The translations under genes and the position numbers were made by a program. Below the pieces are notes generated by a model. That model was not told where the DNA came from, searched no databases, and saw only the letters and a list, made by a program, of their open reading frames with translations. 64,000 nucleotides of DNA from Odontesthes bonariensis (lineage: Eukaryota > Chordata > Actinopteri > Atheriniformes > Atherinopsidae). The stretch is from NCBI RefSeq assembly GCF_027942865.1, contig NC_134507.1:32656447-32720446 (forward strand), in the 5' to 3' direction. This document shows positions 9,715 through 20,416 of this stretch, one piece after another (within the stretch, counting starts at the first letter, position 1; the number at the start of each line of letters is the position of its first letter).

Positions 9715-12700
9715 TGGTGTCAGAAGTCAAAAATGGAGCAGTTAAAACCTCCGAACAGTCTGAGCTTCGAGGGAAATCTGGCAGAAAACTGGCGAACGTG
9801 GATTCAAAAGTTTGAACTCTATCTCATTGCGACGGGCATCGAGGAGAAGAGTGAGAAGGTGAAATGTGCGACATTCCTTCACGTTGCTGGAGAAGAAGCG
9901 ATAAAGGTATTCAATACTATGGACTTTGACGAAGATGTGGACGGTTTAAGCAGACTGAAAGAAATGTTCAGAGACTACTGTGAGCCACGGAAGAACATCA
10001 CTTACCTGAGACACGTGTTCTTTACCCGAGTCCAAGGACCGAATGAAACGATTGATGCTTATGTGACGGACCTCAAGAACAAAGCAAAGGGTTATGAGTT
10101 TGCACAGCTAACAGATGAACTGATAAAAGATCGCGTAGTCCGTGGCATAAACAACGACGCTGTGAGAGCAAGGTTGCTCAGGGAAACGGATATAGACCTG
10201 ACAAGGGCTGTGGGAATCTGTCGAGCAAGTGAGGTAACACAAAGTCACATGAAAGCACTACACGAGGAAGCTGATGTAGCCGTGAATAAAATAAAAGTTA
10301 CCAAAGTGAAGAAAGAGAGTAACAAGCAGTTTGACACTGACAAAGAGAAAGGAGAATGTAACAGGTGTGGCTACATCCACGAGCCAAAGAAGTGTCCAGC
10401 ATATGGGAAAATATGCAACCAGTGCAAATTAAAGAACCACTTCAGTCACATGTGTAGGTCACTAAAACAACAGTTTAAACACAGGAAAACTGAGAAAAAG
10501 GTACATGAGATAGAACAACAACTAAAAGATGATGTCATGTTAATGGGATGTATCGAGATCAGACAAAGTGAGCAAACAGGTGCAGAGCTGCAACTGGATG
10601 CAGTCTCAACAATGAACAAAGACGATGAGAAATGGGCTCAAAAGCTCAAAATAAACAACAGTGTGCTAACTGTGAAGCTTGATAGAGGAGCAGAGTGCAA
10701 CGTGCTGTCGATGAGAGACTTTGAGAAAATCACAAAAGAGCACGCAGTGCTACAGAAGTCAGGATGTAGGCTTGTCACTTACTCCGGCCACATGATCACT
10801 ACAAAAGGCAAGGCAAAGCTCAAATGTGATTTCAAAGACAATGAATACGAGTTAGAATTCCAGATCATAGAGAGAGACTCACCTGCTATCCTTGGAATAG
10901 AATCCTGCACAGAGCTAGGATTACTCAGAAGAGTTTACAGTGTAAATGACAAAGAAAACGCTGACATTCTGAGTGAATATGAAGATGTGTTCACTGGGCT
11001 AGGGTGCGTGCCAGGACTGCACCACATCCAGCTCAACCCAGATGTCAACCCTGTCATCCACGCACCAAGGAAAGTGCCAATAGCATTAAAGGACAGAATA
11101 AAAGCGGAACTGGATAGAATGGAGGATCTTGGAGTTATAGTAAAGCAGACTGAGCCCACAGACTGGGTGAACAGCATGGTCACTGTGGTGAAGCCCAACA
11201 AACTGAGAATCTGCATCGATCCCCAAGACCTCAATAAAGCTATAAAAAGAGAACACTATCCACTACGCATGGTTGAAGAGATCGCCGCAGAGATGCCAGA
11301 TGCAAAGGTTTTCATTGTAGTGGACGCCAATCACGGGTTTTGGCAAGTACAGTTGGACGAGGAGAGTTCCAAGTTATGTACGTTCAACACCCCGTACGGA
11401 CGTTACCGCTTCCTGCGACTTCCTTTTGGAGTGTCGTCAGCTCCAGAAGTGTTTCAAAAGTGCATTGCACAGAGACTGGAAGGTTTGGAGGGAGTTGTGA
11501 ATATAGTGGATGATATCTTGGTGTGGCGTGAAAATGAGGAACAGCATGACAAGAGGCTGAGAGCGCTGATGGACAGGATCAGGAGCATCAACTTGAAGTT
11601 GAACAAAGACAAATGTAAAATAAGAAAGAAAGAGATCACATACGTCGGTCACATTCTGTCTGCAGAAGGAGTGAAACCAGACCAGGAGAAGGTCAGAGCT
11701 ATACAGAGCATGCCCGAACCAGAAGACAAGGCAGGTCTGTTGAGGTTTCTAGGGATGCTTCAATATCTGGCTAAGTTCGTCCCAAACCTCTCTGACGTGA
11801 GCGCGCCGCTCCAGAAACTCCTGGAGAGTGATGTGGCTTGGCATTGGGATGCTGAGCAGCAGCAAAGCTTTGAGAAGATGAAGATGCTTGTGAGCACAGC
11901 CCCTGTTCTCAGATATTTTGATGTGAAAAAAGACACACCACTGTCAGTCGACGCGAGCTCTGAAGGGCTGGGAGCAGTGTTAATCCAGGATGGACAGCCG
12001 GTGGCCTATGGCTCGAGAGCGCTGACTGACCAGAAAAGGTATGCGCAAATTGAAAAATAACTTTTAGCAATTGTGTATGGCTGTGAAAAGTTCAAGCAGT
12101 ACGTTTATGGCAAGACAGTGCATGTGGAATCAGACCACAAGCCATTAGAGACTGTGTTCAAGAAATCACTCCAGAAGGCTCCTCCAAGACTCCAGAGGAT
12201 GCTGATGAGCCTTCAACCTTACGATCTGCGGGTCGGCTACAAGCCTGGGAAGGAGCTCTACATCGCAGATACGCTGAGTCGAGCTCATCTGAAAGAAAAA
12301 GCAGAACAACTCCTGGAGGATGACCAACAGGTCCATCTGCTAACAGCTCAACTGCCAATCACAGAAGAGAAGCTGAACACATTCAGAACACAAACAGCAG
12401 CTGATGAGGAACTGCAGAGAGTCATGGATATGGTCCAAGCAGGATGGCCAGCTGAAATACGACAGGTACCAAGAGTCATCAGAAAATATTGGACATTCAG
12501 AGAGGAACTCACATGTTTTGATGGTTTACTCTTCAAGAACACACGACTTGTTGTTCCAAGTACACTAAGAGCAGAAATGCTTGCGAGAGTCCATGAAGCT
12601 CATCTTGGAGTTGTAAAGTGCAAGGAAAGGGCGAGAGACATCATGTTCTGGCCCAACATGGCTAAAGAGATTGAAGATGTTGTTTTAAAGTGTGCTGTCT

Positions 12701-13968
12701 GTAACACATTCAGGCGGAGCAACACCAAAGACCCACTCATCTGCCATGACATTCCAGAGAGAGCCTGGGCAAAAGTTGGAGTAGATTTATTCCACTATGA
12801 GTATGAGCAAGGTGATTATCTGCTGTGTGTGGATTACTACTCGAAGTATCCGGAAATTGCTAAACTCACTGGGACGACCAGCAGACAAGTGGTAACAGCA
12901 CTCAAATCTATGTTTTCGAGACATGGGATTCCGGACGAGGTCATGTCTGACAACGGTCCTCAATTTTCAAGTGCTGAGTTGCGGTCATTCACAGAGAGCT
13001 GGTAGTTTGTACACACCACGCCCAGCCCGGGATGCCCCCAGTCTAATGGACAAAGTGAGAGAGCAATCCAGACTGTAAAAAATTTACTGAAGAAAGCACA
13101 AGAGAGTCAGAGTGATCCGTACATTGCTTTGTTGGAATACAGAAATTCACCTTTGGATGGAGTGAAACTTTCCCCTGCACAGCTACTCATGGGTCGGAGA
13201 CTGAGAACCAAACTGCCAACATCAGCACAGCTGCTGAAGCCCCAGCTGTTTGACAATGTGCACCACAGCATCAAGGAGAGACAGCGGAAACAAAAGCAGT
13301 ACTTCGACCGAGGAGCAAAACAGTTGCCACTTCTGATGGAAGGGGAGAAAGTAAGAGTAAGAATCAAAGACAACTGGCAGCCAGCAGTCGTCGTGAGAAG
13401 ACATGACAACCCCCGGTCTGTAATAATCCAAACAGGAGATGGAAACACCTACAGGAGAAACCGCCGGCATCTGCTGAAAACCCCAGAAGAGACTTTTACA
13501 CAACCATGCCCTGGAGATGTCCACCTGCAGAGACTGAAAGGCCCATGCCATCACATGCACAGTCCCCTGTGACAGCACCTGAGAAACTGACTGTGACACC
13601 AACTGTGCACAGAGAAGAAACAGTTAAGAGGTCGAGGTGTGGCAGGTTAATTAGAACACCAAAACGTTACTGTCAGTGATGAGCAGCATTTCATTTGGAA
13701 TTTAAAGTAATTTGCTTTAAACCAAGAAAGACATAAAATATTGCTAAGTTGTTTGAAGTAGTTATGAGTATAAATGAAGCACGTTAAGTTAACTTTGGTT
13801 TGTTAATTAATGTACAGTTTTGAATGATATTGCATTAGAAAAGTGTGCTATAAAAAAAAATGTTTCTACTTCATAGCAGTTGTTTATACTGTTAATCTGT
13901 GAACCGTAAAGTTAATAAGTAGAAAGTGTTGAGTAAATTGGTTATGGAGAATATCTTAGGGAGAAAGA

Positions 13969-14134
13969 TGTGACGTATGTTGTATATATGACTCCGACCA
14001 GTAGGGGGAGTCTGTCACCAGTGTTTGTGTATTGAACCTGCTGAGGTGTTCGTAGAAGAAGAACTGGAAGTAAAGTGAACGAGTTTGGTCACAACCGTGT
14101 GTCCGTTCATATATTACGTTAGCACAATATTACA
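13969..14134 (+). repeat. 3' LTR of the gypsy element
   Basis: It begins TGTGACGTATGTTG and ends AATATTACA, then is followed by the AAACT target duplication. Confidence 0.88.
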
Positions 14135-14440
14135 AAACTCACAGAACAACAACGCAAAAAGTGGATAGCTAACCTACGTTTACAGACTGGAGGGGCAGAA
14201 TCTGCAAATGCTCGTGTCTGCGGTGACCACTTCGGCAAAGGTATGTGCGAAATCTAACTGTTTAGTAGTAGTGCAGTAAAGTATTATGTTGTTAATCAAC
14301 AGTAATGTAATACGGGCTACGTTTGGGCTTTCTTTTGAAGGCTGCCCCAGCGTGTTGTTAGCTACTGAGTCAGTGGACTGGGCTCCGACGGTCAAGCTGG
14401 GTTACCAAAACACAGAGCTAAGACACCGCCAGCGGTGTTT
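14135..14440 (+). pseudogene. THAP-domain exon, 3' part, and a following exon-like piece
   Basis: After the target duplication the frame reads LTEQQRKKWIANLRLQ then ESANARVCGDHFGKG, matching the end of a THAP domain (final Cys and His). A GTATGT donor follows near 14241. A second piece beginning near 14340 (GCPSVLLATESVDWAPTVKL) resembles the DWAP-SLKLG segment seen after THAP domains in fish transposon-derived proteins. It is a remnant of a THAP gene or of a THAP-bearing transposon. Confidence 0.55.
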
Positions 14441-14751
14441 CATGCGATCTCTGAGAGTGGCTGATCTAAACAAAACAAATTTGTCACGTCGTCACAATCT
14501 TCACGTTTCAGTAGTATCCACGAAGTGCTTAAGTGCTAACAGCGCACATTAGCTCCCAAGTTCTTGACAACAGAATCTCTCTCTCTCTCTGCCTCGTGCA
14601 TTAGGCTAACAAAGACACAATGTCAGCATTTGGATATTTGGATCTCGGCATTTTATCAAAACATAAACATTTTTTATTGTTATTTGAGTGCCAACATTCA
14701 CAGCTCGGCATTCAACATGTTAAAGGTGATAGAGAATGGTTGAATGGGGCA

Positions 14752-15203
14752 TTAAAGCTGCAGTCTGCAAGATTTGTTGTTGTCATACGTAAAGTCCTAC
14801 TTTTTGGCATTTTAAGAGTTTACATGATCTATCAGAACGCTTGAAGTTGAAAACGGTGACCTCCGTAGTCGCAAAATGCAAGAAATGCTTATTTTTTAAC
14901 CGAAAAATAAAAAGTTATTCAACTTCCTGTCCCGCCCCTTCAAAACACATGAGAACTCGTGCACGTAGACGTGCACGCCAGATGCGCCTACACGACTCCT
15001 CATTCATCAACTCACCTGTCATTTGCGATCATGGAAGACACAGTAAGTAGACTAGCCCGAAATGAAGTTCAATAGTCTAGATAAATAAGCGTGGGGACAG
15101 CCTACCTTTACATTTTTTTTTTGTATTGGGGTATTTAATGTACTACTTTCAGAATCCCCGGACAGTTCCAGGCATTATGCTTGAAAAAGAGTTGCAGCTT
15201 TAA
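14752..15203. mobile_element. TTAA-flanked MITE with TTAAAGCTGCA ends
   Basis: The left end TTAAAGCTGCAGTCTGCAAG and right end TTGCAGCTTTAA are inverted. The element is about 450 bp and noncoding. TTAA ends again suggest a piggyBac-type origin. Confidence 0.75.
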
Positions 15204-16376
15204 TCATTGTTCTGTGATGTGATATGTAGCCCCAAAAAAATTGGTTGGGTCTGTAATGGCTCAGAACCTCCCTAAAAGGCTCTCTGAAACAGCTGTTACT
15301 ATGCTGTGTTTAGAATGCGTCTTTTTCCATGTTTCAGAGCTTATCTGGCAACCTCATTATGAAATGCAGGTTGCCGTTGCTTGATTGGCTGCCCTTGCTC
15401 TCACTGAAAACAGAGCTAGTAATACACCGACTGAAAAGAAAGCTCATCAGAATAAGTTTTATTGCCATTGTTAGTGAACAGTGTTCACTAACTAGGAATT
15501 TGCTGCGGCGTAAGGTTCAAACATGTAACATAGGATAAAAAATAAAGAATAAAAATATATGAATACAAAATGTACAAGGTGTGTACAACAATACACAGTA
15601 TCCAATATACAGAGCAACAACAGTGCAGCTTCATTAGTGCAATTTTAATGATGGTAAAGTGACTGGGGCAGGTTATGAGGTGATTAGGAAGTGTTCATAA
15701 GTCCAACTGCAAGGGGGAAAAACTGGTTTTGTGACGGGAGGTTCTGGTCCGAATGGACCGAAGCCTCCTGCCCGAGGAGAGTGGTGCAAATAGAGAAGGG
15801 TCAGCTGTGATCCGACCTGCTCGCCCCATAATCCTGGAGAGGTGCAGCTGATCACCGGAGCAAGACACAGACAGCAGCGAGCGCGCAGCGAGCGCGCAGC
15901 TCGCTGCAGTCTGCAGTCAGCTCGCTGACCATGAGCTGCTCGGGAGCTTTGTGAAACTGTAGTCTGTGAAATGCGCAGCGCAAAGGAAAAGTCGGCGGTT
16001 GGGGATGCTGTTAAAAATAAATAAAAGCCATTGATCGCGAACATTGCTTTCCGGGGGAAGAATATTTAACGATCGTAGTCCGCTTTCACAGCCTTGGAAG
16101 GCACACCAGTTCCTGTTTCTCGCCGAAGGGGAGTGTCTGTGGACTTGGGTGCGGGGGGGGGGGGGATTTCTGAAAAAGTGACGTCACTTTTTCACAAAAA
16201 CGGATGGGGGGATATATATTAAAAAGGGGAGTACTTGAAACAGAGGTCCTGACACTTGCTGGCACTTCTTGTGTACTCCCCACAGCGGGGAGACTCAGAA
16301 CTAACACCAAAAACGGGAAAAAGACGATTTTGATTCTCTATCCCCTTTAAGTTCTGCTTTACTGCCCAGCCCTGCA
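15204..16376. other. Noncoding repeats, G-tract and palindrome
   Basis: No gene is visible. Positions 15440-15850 look like an antisense interspersed-repeat tail (TAAGTTTTATTGCCATTG, then an A-rich part, then GACGGGAGGTTCTGGTCCGA) that I cannot classify. A run of 13 G lies at about 16153-16165, followed by a 24-bp perfect palindrome listed separately. Confidence 0.4.
16171..16194. repeat. 24-bp perfect palindrome with CRE core
   Basis: TGAAAAAGTGAC is followed at once by its exact reverse complement. The centre TGACGTCA is the consensus cAMP-response element. There is no adjacent gene to regulate; it may be the core of a small foldback element. Confidence 0.8.
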
Positions 16377-16438
16377 CTACACACTGCATTTCCCATTGAG
16401 ATAATGCACCATAAACAACACAGAAAACAAGCTTACCC

Positions 16439-16690
16439 TGGCCAACACCAAAACACAATCATTCTGTAGACGTTTTACTCCCAGTTTGCTGATCCGTCCG
16501 CTGTGGTAAGAGTTGTATGCCTCCAAACTTTTGTGGGCCTTCATTTGTTGCTTGGTGTAGTAAGACGTCTGAAGAACCAGGTAGCTCATTATGTCCACAG
16601 CCTCTATTTTCAGCAAATCGTTCCGGTCCACTAAAGCTGCAGTTTTCTTCACTTCTTTCTGCAGTTTTGCTGAACTCTTTTGTGATTTAA
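16439..16690 (-). pseudogene. Exon-like fragment of an unplaced transposon-associated protein
   Basis: The minus strand reads KIEAVDIMSYLVLQTSYYTK, then QQMKAHKSLEAYNSY, then DCVLVLARV, ending at a GTAAGC donor. This resembles, from memory, the N-terminal region of fish proteins that carry SWIM and YqaJ-nuclease domains and spread with transposons. Only one exon is present. The assignment is tentative. Confidence 0.35.
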
Positions 16691-16829
16691 AAAGTTTGAT
16701 GATCAATGTCAAATGTAGAATGGTTCTTTCCAGACTTATCTGAGTATTATTTGGCCTTTTGATAGAAATGTGCAGCCAAAACATGTGATTTGATGTGTTT
16801 AACGTACACAATGTGCCATATTTCATGAT

Positions 16830-17716
16830 TAGATCTTAAAATGACTTAATTAGGCTCAATATAAATACTTTAATTACATTAAGAGTTTAAGTTGTGTGAA
16901 GAGGACTCATAGCATTATTATAAAGACTTGTTGGTGATCCAGGAAAGTATCACAGGAGCAGTAGAAATCCAGTTCTCCTCAGTATCAGTGTCTGATTTCT
17001 CAGATTTACACTCAGAAGCCCATTAAAAGACAGTCTGACTGTCCTCTTCAGAAGTGTCTCATGAAAGCTTCATTATTCACTTTCCTTTACATATCCAATA
17101 TTTTCTGTTATCCACAAACCCAAAGGGAGAAATTGTACTTTAAAAACAATAAAGTCTTAATGGGAGATGTTCCCATCTTTGCTTTTGGCAGTGTGTTACC
17201 TTCATAACGGACCTTGTCAGAAGACATTAAAACTTAGACATAACGTTCAGCTTAAATGATAACCTGATCAGCTCATCACATATTGTATGTAAGAAGCTTT
17301 GAAAAAGCACAGCAACCTTGACCGTTTTTGGTTACTTAAAATAGGGACGAGTTAAAATAGGCTACAGCTATTCTAACATGATTTCTGCCGAATCCCCTTA
17401 CATGTGCGCTTCTGCGTGTGTGAGTAACCATGGGTACGGAGCACTCTTACCAGAGATTCTAGGAGCCGCGGACGCGGAGTGCCTCTGCCTAGAGCTACAG
17501 TTTCGTCTGCGGTTGTACTGACAGGCAGCGCAACCCATCTTGGCTGCCTTCGCGAAAAATGTGTCAAGTTTGTCAGAAAGGTGAAAATGGCATTGATCTG
17601 GCGTTATTGTACAAATAAATACAGACAAAATGTCATTATGCTGTATTGGAAATAAGCGTAGTGGTCCAAAATTATAGCGTAGCGGGCCGTGACGCAAGTT
17701 TGCGCTAGCTAGAACC
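16830..17716. other. Unclassified noncoding DNA
   Basis: No coding frame, RNA gene or repeat was recognised. Confidence 0.4.
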
Positions 17717-17880
17717 CTGGTGTGACAGATGAGCTCCCCCGGCAGTCTGGGCCTAAAGCAGCAGAACTATGGGATGTTTCAGGATCACCTGAGCCATCCC
17801 TAACTATAAGCTTTATCAGAAAGGAAAGTTTTAAGCCTGGTCTTAAAAGTAGAGAGGGTGTCTGCTTCCCGGACATTTAC
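17717..17880 (-). mobile_element. L2-like LINE tail
   Basis: Reading on the minus strand: the end of a reverse-transcriptase ORF (DTLSTFKTRLKTFLSDKAYS), then a 3' UTR with the ATGGGATGTTTCAGGATCAC block read here in antisense. It is continuous with the 55-bp minisatellite that has expanded from the preceding codons. Confidence 0.7.
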
Positions 17881-18875
17881 TGGCAGCTGGTTCCACAAGA
17901 GAGGGGCCTGATAACTGAAGGCTCTGCCTCCCAAACTGGCAGCTGGTTCCACAGAGAGGGGCCTGATAACTGAAGGCTCTGCCTCCCAAACTGGCAGCTG
18001 GTTCCACAGAGAGGGGCCTGATAACTGAAGGCTCTGCCTCCCAAACTGGCAGCTGGTTCCACACAGAGGGGCCTGATAACTGAAGGCTCTGCCTCCCAAA
18101 CTGGCAGCTGGTTCCACACAGAGGGGCCTGATAACTGAAGGCTCTGCCTCCCAAACTGGCAGCTTATTCCACAAGAGAGGGGCCTGATAACTGAAGGCTC
18201 TGCCGCCCAAACTGGCAGCTGGTTCCACACAGAGGGGCCTGATAACTGAAGGCTCTGCCTCCCAAACTGGCAGCTGGTTCCACACAGAGGGGCCTGATAA
18301 CTGAAGGCTCTGCCTCCCAAACTGGCAGCTGGTTCCACACAGAGGGGCCTGATAACTGAAGGCTCTGTCTCCCAAACTGGCAGCTTATTCCACAAGAGAG
18401 GGGCCTGATAACTGAAGGCTCTGCCTCCCAAACTGGCAGCTGGTTCCACACAGAGGGGCCTGATAACTGAAGGCTCTGCCTCCCAAACTGGCAGCTGGTT
18501 CCACACAGAGGGGCCTGATAACTGAAGGCTCTGCCTCCCAAACTGGCAGCTGGTTCCACACAGAGGGGCCTGATAACTGAAGGCTCTGTCTCCCAAACTG
18601 GCAGCTGGTTCCACACAGAGGGGCCAGATAACTGAAGGCTCTGCCTCCCAAACTGGCAGCTGGTTCCACACAGAGGGGCCTGATAACTGAAGGCTCTGTC
18701 TCCCAAACTGGCAGCTGGTTCCACACAGAGGGGCCTGATAACTGAAGGCTCTGTTTCCCAAACTGGCAGCTGGTTCCACACAGAGGGGCCTGATAACTGA
18801 AGGCTCTGTTTCCCAAACTGGCAGCTGGTTCCACACAGAGGGGCCTGATAACTGAAGGCTCTGCCTCCCAAACTG
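17881..18875. repeat. 55-bp minisatellite, about 18 units, derived from LINE coding sequence
   Basis: Each unit reads CTGGCAGCTGGTTCCACACA, then GAGGGGCCTGATAACTGAAG, then GCTCTGCCTCCCAAA. Units are 55-56 bp with only a few substitutions. Two variant units (AGCTTATTCCACAAGAGAGG) at about 18158 and 18379 lie exactly four units apart. The unit is part of the antisense LINE ORF (LWNQLPV region). Because 55 is not a multiple of 3 and the unit lacks stops on the minus strand, all three minus frames stay open and give false long ORFs. Confidence 0.95.
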
Positions 18876-18886
18876 ACAGGAGAATA

Positions 18887-19720
18887 TTAGGATATTAGGA
18901 GGATTTGCTCCTTTTGTGTTAATTGTAAATTAGAGGAACGCCACTGTCTCTCCAGCTTTCTTGCAGTCGGCTTTAAAGCACAAATAAATGTGTCCATATT
19001 TCTAGAAATGAGAGCAACTCCTTCCAAAGTGGGATGGATGCCGTCTCTCCTCATCAGACCAGGTTTTCTCCAGAAAGATTGCCAATTATCTATGTAGCCC
19101 ACGTTGTTTGCTGGACACCATCTAGACAACCAGCAGTTGAAGGAGGACATACGGCTAAACATGTCATCACTGGTCAGATTTGGCAGGGGTCCAGAGAAAA
19201 CTACGGAGTCCCACATTGTTTGGGCAAAATTACACACCGATACAACATTAATTTTAGTGACCGCCGATTGGCGTAACTATATAATATATTATATATTATA
19301 ATTATATTAATATAAAATAATTATTATACCGTATTTACGTTTATCCTTAGCCAGCAGTTTTAAATAGGATTCTATGTCGCCCGCTCTGGCCCCCGGAATG
19401 CATTTGACTATGGCCGCTGGTGTCTCTAATGCCACGTTTCTGACTATAGAGCTGCCAGTTACCAGGGTTTTGTCCTCAGTGGGTGTGTCGCTGAGTGGGG
19501 AAAATCTATTTGAAGCGTGGACAGGTCGATGGTGAACAACGGGCTTGACTTTAGAGCTATGCCTCTTCCTGACAGTCACCCAGCCACCCTGTAATCCCGG
19601 CTGCTCAGGTTCTGCTAGGGGGAGGCTAATTGAGCTAGCTACGCTAGGTGGCTCCACACTGGCTAAAGGGACCTGGCTCGCTATCGGTTGATTTTCAACA
19701 GTGCAGAGCCAAGCTTCCAA
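18887..19720 (-). pseudogene. LINE ORF1 with SGNH esterase-like domain (CR1/L2 type)
   Basis: The minus strand carries a basic, Pro-rich linker ([17 protein letters not shown]), then [20 protein letters not shown] where the esterase nucleophile motif GDS is expected. After an AT-rich interruption (about 19265-19325) come [40 protein letters not shown] and [19 protein letters not shown], which carries the DGIHP catalytic block. This is the ORF1 esterase known from CR1/L2-group LINEs. The GDS to GSS change and the AT expansion make it inactive. It probably belonged to the same LINE as the minisatellite. Confidence 0.75.
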
Positions 19721-20416
19721 TTACGATAACCTCGCCTCCAAAACTACAAAAAGACTACATTTGTTACATGTACCATTATCACCAAAGGAGTCCGAGGAGT
19801 ACCTAAACATCTGACACACGGAGCAGGTGAAAGCAGGAGATGGAGGGAGAGAACTGGTAGCCATGCTAAGATAGAGAACCAGACACACCGCTAAAAAGTG
19901 AAAATAAAGATTAAAGATCTGTAGGAGTGTGTTAGAACAGAACGGTAAGCTATAGAGTTTAACTATGCAAAATTGTGTAAGTTATAGGTAGAAATAAAGT
20001 GATAATCAGTACTCCAAGAAATTCCACAGTACACAAGGAAGGTCACAGGAAGTGATGCAATACGTCTTACCGCAAAGCCTTACACTGACTCAGATGAGAT
20101 TTATGGGATATTGCACACAGTGGGTCTCGGTCTACAGAGTATTTTATTACATTTTTTTTCTGAATTTGATCAAAAAGCTACAAATATTTTGAACTGTGAC
20201 CTTAGTGGGTCTTTAAAGAAGCATTTTACAGTTCACAGGGATTTAAATAAAAAGCACAGTAATGAGTTTAATGGAATGTGACTGGATGGTTAAAAACTGT
20301 GCAGAAAGGTTATCAAGAGAAGAAGAAAAGTGGGTGTGGTTTAACATGCTGCACTTGACAGCTGGATCTTATCGTATGTGCTGACTGTTGTAGAGTCCAT
20401 CAGTCGGAGAACCAGA
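19721..20416. other. 5' flank of the Gln/Glu-repeat exon
   Basis: The first 200 bp may be the 5' end of the antisense LINE. The rest is noncoding with no recognisable core promoter. It could hold the 5' UTR of the next gene. Confidence 0.35.

Larger units (their letters stand above)
9588..14134 (+). mobile_element. Ty3/gypsy LTR retrotransposon (fossil), inserted in a THAP exon
   Basis: An LTR element of about 4.5 kb in plus orientation. Short LTRs begin TGTGA and end TTACA, the flanking duplication is AAACT, and a TGG-starting primer-binding-site region follows the left LTR. Parts run in the order gag with zinc knuckles (about 9.7-10.5 kb), protease, reverse transcriptase (about 11.0-11.6 kb), RNase H and integrase (about 12.5-13.5 kb). 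This order, with integrase after RNase H, is the Ty3/gypsy arrangement. gag and pol share one frame. No envelope gene is seen. The coding region is broken, with about two breaks. Similar LTRs and a preserved target duplication suggest a fairly recent insertion. Confidence 0.92.

Noticed and set aside
17800-18871. ORFs of 149-319 codons with LPVWEAEPSVIRPL repeats
   Set aside because: Produced by a 55-bp minisatellite lacking stops on the minus strand; the same text appears in three frames in turn.
17881-18875. CRISPR-like array
   Set aside because: Units are directly adjacent with no variable spacers, and the context is a fish LINE.
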